Shown: positions 1 through 9,218 of the stretch, in pieces
Numbering within the stretch: position 1 is the first letter of the stretch
Layout of the letters: each line of letters begins with the position of its first letter
DNA from: Sorghum bicolor
Lineage: Eukaryota; Streptophyta; Magnoliopsida; Poales; Poaceae
Assembly: GCF_000003195.3 (NCBI RefSeq)
Contig: NC_012878.2
Location: 21,466,771-21,530,770, forward strand
Direction of reading: 5' to 3'
Length of the DNA: 64,000 nucleotides
Made by a program: the position numbers and the translations under genes
The notes under the pieces: generated by a model
The model's database searches: none
Seen by the model: the letters and a program-made list of their open reading frames with translations, nothing else
What the model was told of the DNA's origin: nothing

Positions 1-238
1 TCAAAAGAGAAGGTGTGTCACTATTAGTCTAGTGTGGGAGTTAGAGTTGAGTCGAGCGAAGCTCAGAGTCTCTGGAGTTGTCTTCTGGAGAGTCTGATAT
101 TCCACTTTACCTTTTCTCTTATAATACTTTGAGTATTTAATATATTTACTTTTCCTTTACTTTTGTAAGTATTTACTTTCAGTATTTACTTGGTGCAATA
201 TTCTATTGTAGTGTCCTAGTCTGTCTTATAGTAGTTAT
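1..238. repeat. LTR-like flank into which element A inserted
   Basis: No credible coding region is present. The stretch resembles the leader part of the Athila-like LTRs elsewhere in the window: a GAGTCGAGCGAAGCTC-type segment is followed by TCTCTTATAATACTTTG, which recalls the TTTCTCTAATACTTTG of the LTR near 8090. It stops where the LTR of element A begins at 239 and probably resumes at 16833. The last five bases (GTTAT) pair with GTGAT after A as a target duplication with one mismatch. The family assignment is an inference from short similarities. Confidence 0.45.
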
Positions 239-668
239 TGTTGACGGTCCTTAAGTACTAAAATTAACCATCAATTAAACATGAAAAAGGATCAATATGC
301 ACCAAACATCTAGAATTAGGGTTTTATCTTACAGAATTCCACGAGCTTTTGTGTTTATCTATTTCTGCAGGGAGTTATCAGAAAATATGGAGAGAAGGCC
401 CACATGTCATGTTTACAACGAGATAATTACGTGCCGTGCAATTTTCCTCAATCTAGAAGAGTCCAGAAGCCACGGGAAGGAATGGGAAGGCGATCGGGCT
501 CGGGGGCAGGGCGCCCGCCCTCCCCCCTTGGGCGCCCGCCCAGGTCTCGGGTCCAATCCGAACCAAACTCTTGGATCGTGTTCCACCGACCTAAAGGATC
601 AAGGAAAACCATGCGATCAATGTCGGTTTGATCCGACGGCCCAAATTCACTTGAAAGGACTATATAAC
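239..668 (+). repeat. Element A 5' LTR, first part (U3)
   Basis: The segment matches 15510-15938 of the 3' LTR with scattered substitutions. It holds the U3 promoter region and is cut by element F at 668/669, inside the TATA box. The remainder of this LTR resumes at 7865. Confidence 0.9.
509..667 (+). promoter_or_regulatory. U3 promoter of element A: paired GC boxes and TATA box
   Basis: Two copies of GGGCGCCCGCCC lie at 509-520 and 530-541. A TATATAA box at about 661-667 follows some 120 bp later. The same pair of boxes recurs in the other Athila-like LTRs of the window (for example 42260-42300 on the minus strand) and in internal promoters. In this copy the TATA box is split by F; in the 3' LTR it is intact at 15931-15938. 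Confidence 0.6.
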
Positions 669-1127
669 TGTGGGGGTATAAACCCCTATACCCTTACGGC
701 TAGACTTCAGCCAGGAAGCTTGGCCCACTACGAGACGAGTTCAAGGCTTGATCCGACAGCCCGAGTTTCGCGCAAGGAAACAAGACGTGGAGATCAAGCA
801 GGATTCTAGTCGGTTAGAATAGGAATTGATATCGAATTATCTACGGCAGTTGTAACCGACTAGGATTAGTTTCTAGCTCTGTAGCCCTGCCCTCCGGACT
901 ATATAAGGAGGGGCAAGGGACCCCCCTAACACATCATATTCTCTCAGCACAAATCAATACAACCAGACGCAGGACGTAGGTATTACGCCAACTCGGCGGC
1001 CGAACCTGGATAAAAAGCTTGTCCGTGTCTTGCGTCACCATTGAGTTCGTAGTTTGCGCACCGTCTACCGATAAACTACTACCGTGGGTATACCCCAAGG
1101 TAGACTGCCGACTAGCTTTCGTCGACA
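669..1127 (+). repeat. Element F 5' LTR
   Basis: The LTR runs TGTGGGGGTATAAACC to CTTTCGTCGACA, 459 bp. A TATA box (CTATATAAGG, about 899-908) lies in the middle. It is apparently identical to 7406-7864. Confidence 0.93.
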
Positions 1128-1128
1128 G

Positions 1129-1147
1129 TGGCGCGCCAGGTAGGGGG
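1129..1147 (+). other. Primer binding site of element F
   Basis: TGGCGCGCCAGGTAGGGGG begins one base after the LTR end. TGGCGCGCCAGGTAG-type sites are usual in Tat-lineage elements of grasses. The priming tRNA (perhaps tRNA-Arg) is not established from this sequence alone. Confidence 0.75.
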
Positions 1148-1175
1148 TGTGCGTGCAACTTTTCCGGCGAACAAG

Positions 1176-4079
1176 ATGGTCACGATCCCAGCTTCCGCGA
1201 CCGTGCCCGAAGGCCTCACGTTCACCGTCGGCCAGATCACGTGGACGACGTGCAGCGGCGGTTTCGCGACCACGGTTCCGAAAGAGATCCAGATCCAATC
1301 TGAGATCACGCCGTCTCCGACCACACGCATGACGGCACCAAGCTCCCGACCACCGTTCCCGCTCTACAAGGGAAAGGAGATCGACTGCTCGGACCTCCTC
1401 CAAGCGCTCGATCGCGCTGACTCCAAGCTACTCGAAGTCTCCCAACTAATAGATGGAGTTCTACGCCGGCCCGACCAAGCTGCTCGAGCGGATTTTTCGA
1501 AATTCCGCCGGCCAACTCGTGTCGCCACACACGAACGGCTGGGAACGTCCCTGACGATAACCTCAACCCCCTCAGGACGATCCGTCGAGCTCAAAAAGGA
1601 AGACTATCCTTGCGGCCTGAACAACTCGGCCTCTGTTTACTCACAGCATGTCCAATCCGTTTTCAGCAAAGCGGGCTGGTCGCCGACAAGGAACAATCGT
1701 CACCATGTCAACATGGTGACCATCCGAGAGCTACGGGACGGCCAGGTTTCCAGCACCAACTCAAGCACCGGCTCCGTCCCCACCGAGGTTGTGAACACCG
1801 AAGACGAGGACTACGACCTGGATTTTCCTCCACACCCTCCGGGTTTCGACCGATTCCCGATATTCCCCCCCCGGCGAGGGGATATTGTATTCAATGTCAG
1901 CGCCGACGAACCGGCTGTTGACGGAGAAACAGACGACCAGAGGCAACTCCGCGAACAGCGTAACGCCGATCGCGCCCGACGGCGTGCGGACGAGCAACAA
2001 CAGACGCCACCAGGTAACCTCAACGATGCCTTTGACATGGTCGGGGACCAGCCGGTCTACAAAACGCCAAGCGCCAACGTGGCTGTCGCCATGGCCAACC
2101 TGGATCGGCTTCCTGACACCCCCGAATGCCAGGGAGTCCGGACCAGTATCCGAGCACACCTGATCGCCGCGATGGGACAGACAGCCACTCTGCTCAAGAG
2201 AGTCCAGGACGTCTCTTATACGGAAGCCGCCTCCGACCAAACTCATCGTAGCCGGGCCTCACCCAGCAGGCGTCGCCGCAGCCGCTCTCCCGACAACCGT
2301 CGAGGGGACTCACGGCGCGACGATGGTGGTCGGGACGCCGATGGCCGCCGCCAGCAGAACCGTGTACGCGGCCAAGAAGAAGAAGATCAACACAGGGATC
2401 TCCGCCACAACATCCCTCCCAAAGATGCCCGGGACAGCATCAACAGGCGCGCCGCAGAGAGAGCAGTCCACGAAAACCTGCGCCGCATCGAGTACGATGC
2501 GACCCATGGTCCTCCGGGCCTAAGGCAGTTCTCCTCACACCTCCGCCAGGTCGTGTGGCCCCGCAATTTCAAGCTCGAAAAACTTAAAAAATACGACGGC
2601 AAGGAAAATCCAGAGAACTGGATCACCCTCTACGAAATCGCCGTCCGATCAGCGGCAGGAGATGAGCACGTCATGGCTAACTACTTCCCCGTAGTCCTCG
2701 ACCAGGCTGGTCATCAGTGGCTTCTCGGCTTGCCCGAGGACTCCTTCGACTCTTGGGAAGAGCTACGACAGGCTTTCATCGACAACTTCATCGCCACATG
2801 CGAGCAGCCCGGAAACAAGTATGACCTTGAAAGGATAAGAGACAGGAAGAATGAACCTCTGCGCGATTACATCCGACGATTCTCGGATATGCGCCTCAAA
2901 ATCCCGAAGATTTCTCATGACGAGGCCATATCAGCCTTTATCAAGGGCTTGCGTTTCCATGAAGCGCTGAGGAACAAGCTGTTGCGTAAGCGCCCATCAA
3001 CGGTAGCAGAGCTCCTAGCCACGGCTAAAAATTATGCCGATGCTGATGACGCAGAAAAACTAATCCGAGACGATGCGAGAGGCACCGACCAGCCCTCCCG
3101 GCGAGATGACGGTCGTGGTCGCTACGACAACAGAAATCACCGCCGCTCCGACAACCGCGATCACCGAGAGGGTTGGGATCGGCGGCGCGACAGCCGCGAC
3201 GACTTCAGAGGAAAGCGCCCTCGCGAATACGACCACGAAGTAAACACGGTCAAACGTCCCAATGGACGACGGGACTACCAAGACGACTACAACAAAACGT
3301 TGAAGGGACCGTGCCAGCTACACCCAAAGTCTAACCATACCATGGAAGAGTGCCGCGTCCTCAAAAGTATCTATACACGGCGGGCCGCCCAAGAAGACAC
3401 CGCCAAGAAAAGTAACAAACGCGACGGGCACGACCACGAAGATGAGGATGAGGACCAAGACAGGGACCCCCGACACCAATACGTCAGCCCCACCGACGTG
3501 GTCCACTCCATTTTCGGGGGCAAGGTCTCCACTGAGTCCAAGCGAGAAAGAAAGCTGTTAAAGAGAGCCTGCCTCAACATAGACAGCACGGACGGGCTGA
3601 TCGCAGATCCGAAATTTCCCGCCTGGTCCCACAGGGAGATCGCGTTCAGCAGGAAGGACCAGTGGGCCGCTATCCCAGAGCCGGGTCGTTTCCCACTAAT
3701 TCTTGATCCCTGCATCAATAGCATTAGATTCGAGCGCGTGCTCGTGGACGGGGGAAGCTCCATCGACATCCTCTTCCGCAACAGCCTGCCCGCCCTCAAG
3801 ATATCACCGGCGCAACTAAAACCTTACGACGCCCAATTCTGGGGGGTTTTGCCGGGTCAAAGTTCGGTGCCCCTCGGACAGATAACATTGCCTGTCCAAT
3901 TCGGCACACCCGATCACTTCCGGACGGAGTTCATCAACTTCGTAGTCGCGGACTTCGACGGGACCTACCACGCCATACTGGGCCGCCCATCGCTGACAAA
4001 GTTCATCGACAAGGCATATAACGATCAAGCAAGACAAGGCAAAAGAATGCGCAGCAGTACAAAAAGCCGCTTACCTTGA
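1176..4079 (+). CDS. gag-pro: Gag-protease polyprotein of element F (Tat lineage)
   Basis: A 967-residue open frame. The ATG at 1176 is chosen as the first in-frame methionine after the primer site. It encodes the capsid polyprotein fused to an aspartic protease. Residues about 280-440 are Arg/Asp-rich and low complexity. The retrotransposon gag (capsid) domain lies around residues 470-630, with the motif YDGKENPENWITLY near its start. A CxxH...HxxxxC zinc-knuckle-like motif begins at residue 713. The retropepsin motif DGGSSID starts at residue 858 and its partner ILGRPS lies near residue 935. The frame ends shortly after the protease in about 25 residues that do not look like the family, where a deletion removed the polymerase genes. 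No internal stop is seen, so gag may still be functional. Lineage is inferred from motif style and the antisense neighbour. Confidence 0.88.
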   Translation: MVTIPASATVPEGLTFTVGQITWTTCSGGFATTVPKEIQIQSEITPSPTTRMTAPSSRPPFPLYKGKEIDCSDLLQALDRADSKLLEVSQLIDGVLRRPDQAARADFSKFRRPTRVATHERLGTSLTITSTPSGRSVELKKEDYPCGLNNSASVYSQHVQSVFSKAGWSPTRNNRHHVNMVTIRELRDGQVSSTNSSTGSVPTEVVNTEDEDYDLDFPPHPPGFDRFPIFPPRRGDIVFNVSADEPAVDGETDDQRQLREQRNADRARRRADEQQQTPPGNLNDAFDMVGDQPVYKTPSANVAVAMANLDRLPDTPECQGVRTSIRAHLIAAMGQTATLLKRVQDVSYTEAASDQTHRSRASPSRRRRSRSPDNRRGDSRRDDGGRDADGRRQQNRVRGQEEEDQHRDLRHNIPPKDARDSINRRAAERAVHENLRRIEYDATHGPPGLRQFSSHLRQVVWPRNFKLEKLKKYDGKENPENWITLYEIAVRSAAGDEHVMANYFPVVLDQAGHQWLLGLPEDSFDSWEELRQAFIDNFIATCEQPGNKYDLERIRDRKNEPLRDYIRRFSDMRLKIPKISHDEAISAFIKGLRFHEALRNKLLRKRPSTVAELLATAKNYADADDAEKLIRDDARGTDQPSRRDDGRGRYDNRNHRRSDNRDHREGWDRRRDSRDDFRGKRPREYDHEVNTVKRPNGRRDYQDDYNKTLKGPCQLHPKSNHTMEECRVLKSIYTRRAAQEDTAKKSNKRDGHDHEDEDEDQDRDPRHQYVSPTDVVHSIFGGKVSTESKRERKLLKRACLNIDSTDGLIADPKFPAWSHREIAFSRKDQWAAIPEPGRFPLILDPCINSIRFERVLVDGGSSIDILFRNSLPALKISPAQLKPYDAQFWGVLPGQSSVPLGQITLPVQFGTPDHFRTEFINFVVADFDGTYHAILGRPSLTKFIDKAYNDQARQGKRMRSSTKSRLP

Positions 4080-4095
4080 CTTCGTCGACAAGGCG
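4000..4095. other. Deletion junction that removed pol of element F
   Basis: TCGACAAGGC occurs near 4006 (end of the protease frame) and near 4086 (inside the antisense gene). In related Tat elements several kilobases of RT, RNase H and integrase lie between protease and antisense gene. The junction probably arose by deletion with filler of about 70 bp; the mechanism is inferred. Confidence 0.6.
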
Positions 4096-6098
4096 CTTGG
4101 CCGCGCGCTCCACCCTGGCGGCCTCTTCGGTCTCGGCGACCTCCTCATGACCGATAAAGTGATCCCCGCGTTGGCGCCACACATACACGTGTTGGCGGCC
4201 ATCACGGGGACGACCCTCGATCTCCTCCACCTCGTCGTCGGAGGCCGCCCGGGTTTCCTCCTCCTGTGCTGCGTCACCCCCGGTGGCGGTCCCAGGCATT
4301 ACTGGCCCTTGGACCAGACCTGGGGAGCCCACAGCCGAAGAGGCTCCTGCTCGGGGCGGCGGGGGGACTTCACTCCCCCCGGCAGGAGGAGCGGTCGGAG
4401 ATCTTCCCTTCTCCGAGGAGTCAGTTGGGGGAGCCTCTCCAGCCCTGGTCGGGCTGCTTGTTGTAGTCGGCGCCGCGCTCGGGAGCCCCTCGGTGCTCCC
4501 AGGCGCGACTGCAGCTGTTGGCTGCTCTGTGGTCTGGGGGGCCGCATCCCCAGAACCGCGGGCAGGCTCGCCCGTTCCCTGGCCGGCAGTTTGACCAGGG
4601 TCGACATCCGATGCCGCACTACAGGAACAAAAGTAAAAAAAAAAGAGGAGTCCAAAATACGTAAGTCGAACACTTACAGGTCTGACCGACGGTGGGTCGC
4701 GGTGAACCTCCTCCTCACCCGTCCGGTCGGCACCTGTGCCCCCGTCTCGACACCTTGCGGGGCAGCGGCGCCGCTGGCCACTCGATCAGTGGCGACCGGC
4801 GCAGTGTCTGGGCGGCTCCGAGGCCGTCGGACCAACGACGGCGCAGCCTCCTCGTCGTCGTCGTCGTCGACGATCCGCACGAGCCGACGACGCTTCGGCG
4901 CTTGGCTGCTCTCCGCCGGTAGATCTGCCGGCAGCTCCGGTGTCGGCAAGGGATCTGCCGGCAATGGCCTTTTCCCCGCTACCCTCTCCTCGGAGGTCGG
5001 GACGGGGCGGGCTCGGTCTTCCTCACCGCTGGTGTAATGAGTACACCGAGCAGCGTCCTCCCCTGGCGGGACCTCTCCCACAGGATCTTCCATCCCCGGT
5101 GCCAGTGATACATACACTGCGCACCGGTCGACATCACCGACCTGCAAAAGCAACAGAGATGAGTTAACTGCAGACGATATACGAATGATCAAACAGACTC
5201 TGCTACATACCTTTGGTGCTGGTCGTCCTAACTTGAAGGCTTGCACCCGATCACTACCACGGATGAAGCCCCCATCCGCGAAGTTAAACAGCTCGTTCAA
5301 CAGCTGTTGTACCTCCGCTTTCTCCAAGATCTCCGACCGCATCCTGGTCGGGTCTGCGCTTCCGGCATACTCGTACGCCGAGTGCACCCTCTTCTGGCAG
5401 GGCATCACCCGGCGGCAAATGAAGTTGCCGACCACGCCAAGCCCGTCTAGGCGCGACCAGTCGATCAGCTTCATGAGATCCGCCACTGGACCATCGAACT
5501 CCGGACGGTCGGTCCAGCTCGCCCTCTTCTCGGGAACGTATCCCACGTCGCAGAACGTGGAGCTGCCCGGTTCCTCCCTTATGTAGAACCACTTCCTGTA
5601 CCATTCGGTCAAGGAAGTGTTCCATGGGCAGTGCAGGTAGCGATTCTTCATCCCATCACGAAGGTTGAGGTATACTCCACCTGCAACCTTGGAGCCTCCA
5701 ACTGCTCCCTTCTTCCTCAGACAGAAAAGATACCGGAAAAGATCGAAGTGCGGCTCTATGCCAACATAGGCCTCGCACAGGTGGATGAAGGTGGAAATAA
5801 GGAGAATTGAGTTCGGGTGCAGATTGCAAATCCCGATCTCATAGTACAAAAGAAGACCTTGAAGAAAAGGATGGACAGGAACACCAAAACCTCTCTTAAC
5901 GAAATCTTCAAAAACAACGATCTCACCGGCGCGAGGGTCGGGGTAGCTCTCCCCCTCCGGTGCCCTCCAGCCGCCGAGCTCTGCGCCGTGCAGAAGCCCC
6001 ATATCGACGAGGTCACCAAGAGATTTTGTGGTGCTGCGAGACTTCTTCCACTCCTTGGCCATCAGTTCGGCCCTCTTCCTGGAGTCGCTCTTCGCCAT
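4075..6098 (-). pseudogene. Antisense accessory gene of element F (putative gypsy-type transposon domain), 3' truncated
   Basis: This is the antisense ORF known from Tat-lineage elements; its N-terminal part resembles the Pfam family called putative gypsy type transposon (Transposase_28), of unknown biochemical role. The start is ATG at 6098 (MAKSDSRKRAELMAKEW). Exon 1 (6098-5211) carries the conserved domain. A 69-nt intron (5210-5142, GTATGT to TTGCAG) has a length divisible by three and no stop. Exon 2 (5141-4678) is Pro/Arg-rich and contains a KRRRLVR nuclear-signal-like patch and an acidic run. A second intron (4677-4619, GTAAGT to CTGTAG) bypasses a TAA and joins exactly the frame of exon 3 (4618-4075). 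Exon 3 ends at another donor (GTAAGC, 4074), after which the gene is lost at the deletion junction. Splicing is predicted, not observed. Confidence 0.78.
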
Positions 6099-6209
6099 TA
6101 GAGGTGCGAATGTGGGCTGGAGTTAGGAAGATGCAGGAGTTTGGAGAAGATGAGAGCGGAATGTTTGAAGGCAATGGTAGGAGAAGCGGTACAGGCGGTC
6201 CTATTAGGC

Positions 6210-6220
6210 CCTTATAAACC
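6210..6220 (-). promoter_or_regulatory. TATA box of the antisense gene of element F
   Basis: On the minus strand GGTTTATAAGGG lies about 115 bp upstream of the ATG at 6098. It is the only good TATA-like site close upstream of the antisense gene. Promoter use is inferred. Confidence 0.55.
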
Positions 6221-6510
6221 CGCGACCCCACCTCTCCCACTTCCTGTATTCTCGGGAAGTGGGCAGGCCATGCGGCGGACGCGGCGTTTCGGTTTACAAT
6301 GATTATAGACAATTAATGCGGCGGAGTTTTCGTACCAATTGATGGTTTCCTTTTCTCAAACCATGCAAAGAGCGGTTGTACAGTTGCCAGGTGCAGCTTT
6401 TCATGCATCCGTCTGACATATCGTCAGGAGACCCCGTCACGTCAACTTTAATTGGAAAGATCTTTTCAAAAGTAAGAAGACACATACGCCAGTGAGTCAG
6501 CAATCCGGGG

Positions 6511-6860
6511 ACTACACCGACCACCGAGCACTCGACGCTCGGGGACTGGTTGCCCAGTCTATCAGCTCAGAACTTCAAGGACTGCACCGACCACCGAGCA
6601 CTCGACGCTCGGGGACTGGTCGCCCAGTCTATCAGCTCGGAACTTCAAGGACTGCACCGACCACCGAGCACTCGACGCTCGGGGACTGGTTGCCCAGTCT
6701 ATCAACTCAGAACTTCAAGGACTGCACCGACCACCGAGCACTCGACGCTCGGGGACTGGTCGCTCAGTCTATCAGCTCAAAACTTTAAAGCATGCACCGA
6801 CCACTGAGCACTCGATGCTCGGGGACTGGTCGTACAGTATAGCAACATATAATTCCAAGA
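6511..6860 (+). repeat. Five 70-bp tandem repeats in element F
   Basis: The unit starts near ACTGCACCGACCACCGAGC and recurs at 6511, 6581, 6651, 6721 and about 6791. The first four are nearly identical and the last more diverged. Each contains GACGCTCGGGGACTGGT. The array lies between the antisense promoter and the 3' LTR, upstream of that promoter as it is transcribed. Confidence 0.92.
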
Positions 6861-7405
6861 AGCACACTAAGTGCCTGGGGACTGGTCGATTGGTCTTTTC
6901 GATTGCAGACGAGCATGACATGCTCGGGGACTGGTAAATTCAATTTTTTAGACCTTGCTACAAGGCTCATACTTCGCCTTCCAGCAAGCTCGGGGACTAC
7001 ATCGGTACGATGCATCTAGCGATGCATCTCAGTCTCAAAACTACTTTGGGGAATTTTCTTTTGACCCTGGCACCACGTGCCTACGCCACCTACTACCAGG
7101 CTCGGGGACTAAGTGGGCACACTTCACCTAGCGGTGAATTTGCTTGCTTTTTTGATGCTTCTACCTTTCAAAAAGGCAAAGTGGGCACACTTCACCAGGA
7201 AAGAAAATTTTTTTTAGAGCACCATGCATTCTTCGAACAACCTGCTTCTTCGATGTCAACGTTGATCAACTGTCTTTCGAGTTGGTCAAGGAACCGTTGC
7301 AACTGTGTGGGCGATTTCCCCGCTTATTGAAGACGACAAGCCTCGCTGATCGAAGAAGCTCAAGACGGCATGTTGCATCACAATACATGGCGCTCGGGGA
7401 CTAGC
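6861..7405 (+). repeat. Degenerate continuation of the CTCGGGGACT repeats up to the 3' LTR of F
   Basis: No gene is seen. GCTCGGGGACT or close variants recur near 6932, 6990, 7101 and 7391 at irregular spacing. The last copy lies directly before the 3' LTR, where a polypurine tract is expected, so the array may have grown by duplication of the tract region. Confidence 0.6.
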
Positions 7406-7864
7406 TGTGGGGGTATAAACCCCTATACCCTTACGGCTAGACTTCAGCCAGGAAGCTTGGCCCACTACGAGACGAGTTCAAGGCTTGATCCGACAGCCCG
7501 AGTTTCGCGCAAGGAAACAAGACGTGGAGATCAAGCAGGATTCTAGTCGGTTAGAATAGGAATTGATATCGAATTATCTACGGCAGTTGTAACCGACTAG
7601 GATTAGTTTCTAGCTCTGTAGCCCTGCCCTCCGGACTATATAAGGAGGGGCAAGGGACCCCCCTAACACATCATATTCTCTCAGCACAAATCAATACAAC
7701 CAGACGCAGGACGTAGGTATTACGCCAACTCGGCGGCCGAACCTGGATAAAAAGCTTGTCCGTGTCTTGCGTCACCATTGAGTTCGTAGTTTGCGCACCG
7801 TCTACCGATAAACTACTACCGTGGGTATACCCCAAGGTAGACTGCCGACTAGCTTTCGTCGACA
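7406..7864 (+). repeat. Element F 3' LTR
   Basis: 459 bp, apparently identical to 669-1127, followed by the second ATAAC target duplication at 7865-7869. Confidence 0.93.
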
Positions 7865-8113
7865 ATAACCAAGGCCTCTCCACCCCTGGGGGAGAGAAGA
7901 GAAGAAATCATTATCAGAGGTAGCCATCAAAGTTAGGGTTTAGAGCTTCTCTCCCACAAAGAATTAGAATTAGCTACTCCCTGATCCTTTTAGTTTAGAG
8001 GATTGATTAGATAGCAATTAGAGAAGTAGAGCACTACGCTCTGGATTTGGATCTTCGGTAATAAAGATTGGTATTATTCATATCTTTCTCTAATACTTTG
8101 TTCTAATTACATT

Positions 8114-8437
8114 ATGTCTCTATTTATTATGCTCTTAGTTTGCTCTAGTTCTATATTTGATATAGTTATGATTGATAATGAGTTTATGTATAAGTTTGCA
8201 AAGCGCTTAGCTCTTGACTCGAGGGAGTTAAGTGGTAGATCACATGTGGGCGTGGTGCTTAGAAGTTATTTACCTGCAAATGTATCCTATTGGCCGGGTT
8301 GTGTGGTAGTTCACGATAGTGACAGCTTCGTTGATTCTTATATAGTCCACCCTCCGTTGATAGGACAGGCAGAATTTGTATTGCGGAGTAAGTCTTACGA
8401 TGCTCTGATTTACTTTACCAATGTTCCTTATACATGA
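8114..8437 (+). other. Small ORF inside the LTR of element A
   Basis: A 107-codon open frame lies in the transcribed leader part of the LTR and is present in the 3' LTR at 16187-16510. A related ORF occurs in LTR D (60945-61361, minus), sharing a DSDSF(V/I)DSYIV stretch. Between the two A copies about nine of ten codon differences change the amino acid, which is what neutral decay gives. It has a hydrophobic N-terminus. No known family is recognised; it may only reflect conserved leader RNA. Confidence 0.35.
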
Positions 8438-8777
8438 ATGAAGAGTCTTTTATACTATACATGATCTTGTGGATAACTAGAGTAGATTGTGACTTAGTAG
8501 ATAGTAGATAACTTAGAATCCATTCTCTAGCTAATCCGACGTCACCTACATATATGAGGAGTAGTCTATTTTCTAATCGTTGTGTTATTTACCCATGAAC
8601 TTATAATTCATTATCATTATCTTTATGGTTTACCCCCTGCCAAAGTAAGTGACTGTGTGACGAGTTTCTCATTAGTAATCATGTTCTTGCAAGTTTATCT
8701 CTAGTCTATGCCTTGATAGATTTAGTCCTTATCTTAATTTCACCCTTGTTCTCTGAAATACTACAATGAGGTGTTTT

Positions 8778-8795
8778 ATTTGTGCGCTTGCGGAT
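8778..8795 (+). other. Conserved LTR hairpin, copy in A
   Basis: ATTTG, loop TGCGCTTG, CGGAT. Two stem pairs are G-U wobbles in RNA. The identical loop with different but still pairing stems occurs in LTRs B, C and D. This copy lies about 110 bp before the end of the 5' LTR and is deleted from the 3' LTR of A. Confidence 0.55.
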
Positions 8796-8914
8796 AGAAT
8801 AGATTATTTTCTAGAGAGCCTTTACATTTATAAATACCTTTGTACACTCTGGCACCATGCTGGAGATGACAACCTAGTATCTAAGTGATGTTAGCTAGTG
8901 TCAACAAGCATTTC

Positions 8915-8932
8915 TGGCACCGTTGCCGGGGA
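8915..8932 (+). other. Primer binding site of element A
   Basis: TGGCACCGTTGCCGGGGA differs at one base from the tRNA-Asp complementary site TGGCGCCGTTGCCGGGGA found perfectly in element B. Athila-type elements commonly use this primer. Confidence 0.85.
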
Positions 8933-9218
8933 ACAAAAGGGTAATACATAGGAACTGTAAGGAAAGTCAGGAAATCAGTCAAGGTTATTCACATAAAATA
9001 TTAGACTAGACTATAGAGAAATAATTGCATAAAACAGCTACTAAGTGAGAAATCATAACAAGGCACCTCTGCTTTGGCAGGTTCACCCTGTTGTTTTTCT
9101 ATGTTTATATTTTTATACAGGGTATATCAGGATTGACTTTGGGTACATTCTACTCTTCATCATCAGAACCAAAGCACTCAAGAAAGAAAGAAGAAGCTTG
9201 CTACCAATTGCTGAAGCT

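Larger units (their letters stand above)
669..7864 (+). mobile_element. Element F: Tat-lineage gypsy element without RT or integrase
   Basis: The 7196-bp element has 459-bp LTRs (669-1127 and 7406-7864) that look identical by eye, so the insertion is recent. Perfect ATAAC duplications flank it (664-668 and 7865-7869). It encodes a gag-protease polyprotein in sense and a spliced gene on the opposite strand, an arrangement known for Tat-lineage elements of grasses such as Grande, RIRE2 and Cinful. The whole RT, RNase H and integrase part, and the 3' end of the antisense gene, are missing between about 4010 and 4090, so it is non-autonomous. Confidence 0.9.
7865..8906 (+). repeat. Element A 5' LTR, second part (R/U5)
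   Basis: It resumes directly after F with the duplicated ATAAC and matches 15934-16832. The 3' LTR lacks about 144 bp present here (about 8690-8835), which accounts for the length difference. The LTR ends GTGTCAACA at 8906, eight bases before the primer site. Confidence 0.9.

Noticed and set aside
1761..2246. Antisense ORF inside gag of element F
   Set aside because: Shadow of the gag reading frame with no family features.
6511..6860. CRISPR-like array
   Set aside because: Units of 70 bp are contiguous without spacers and lie in a plant retroelement.
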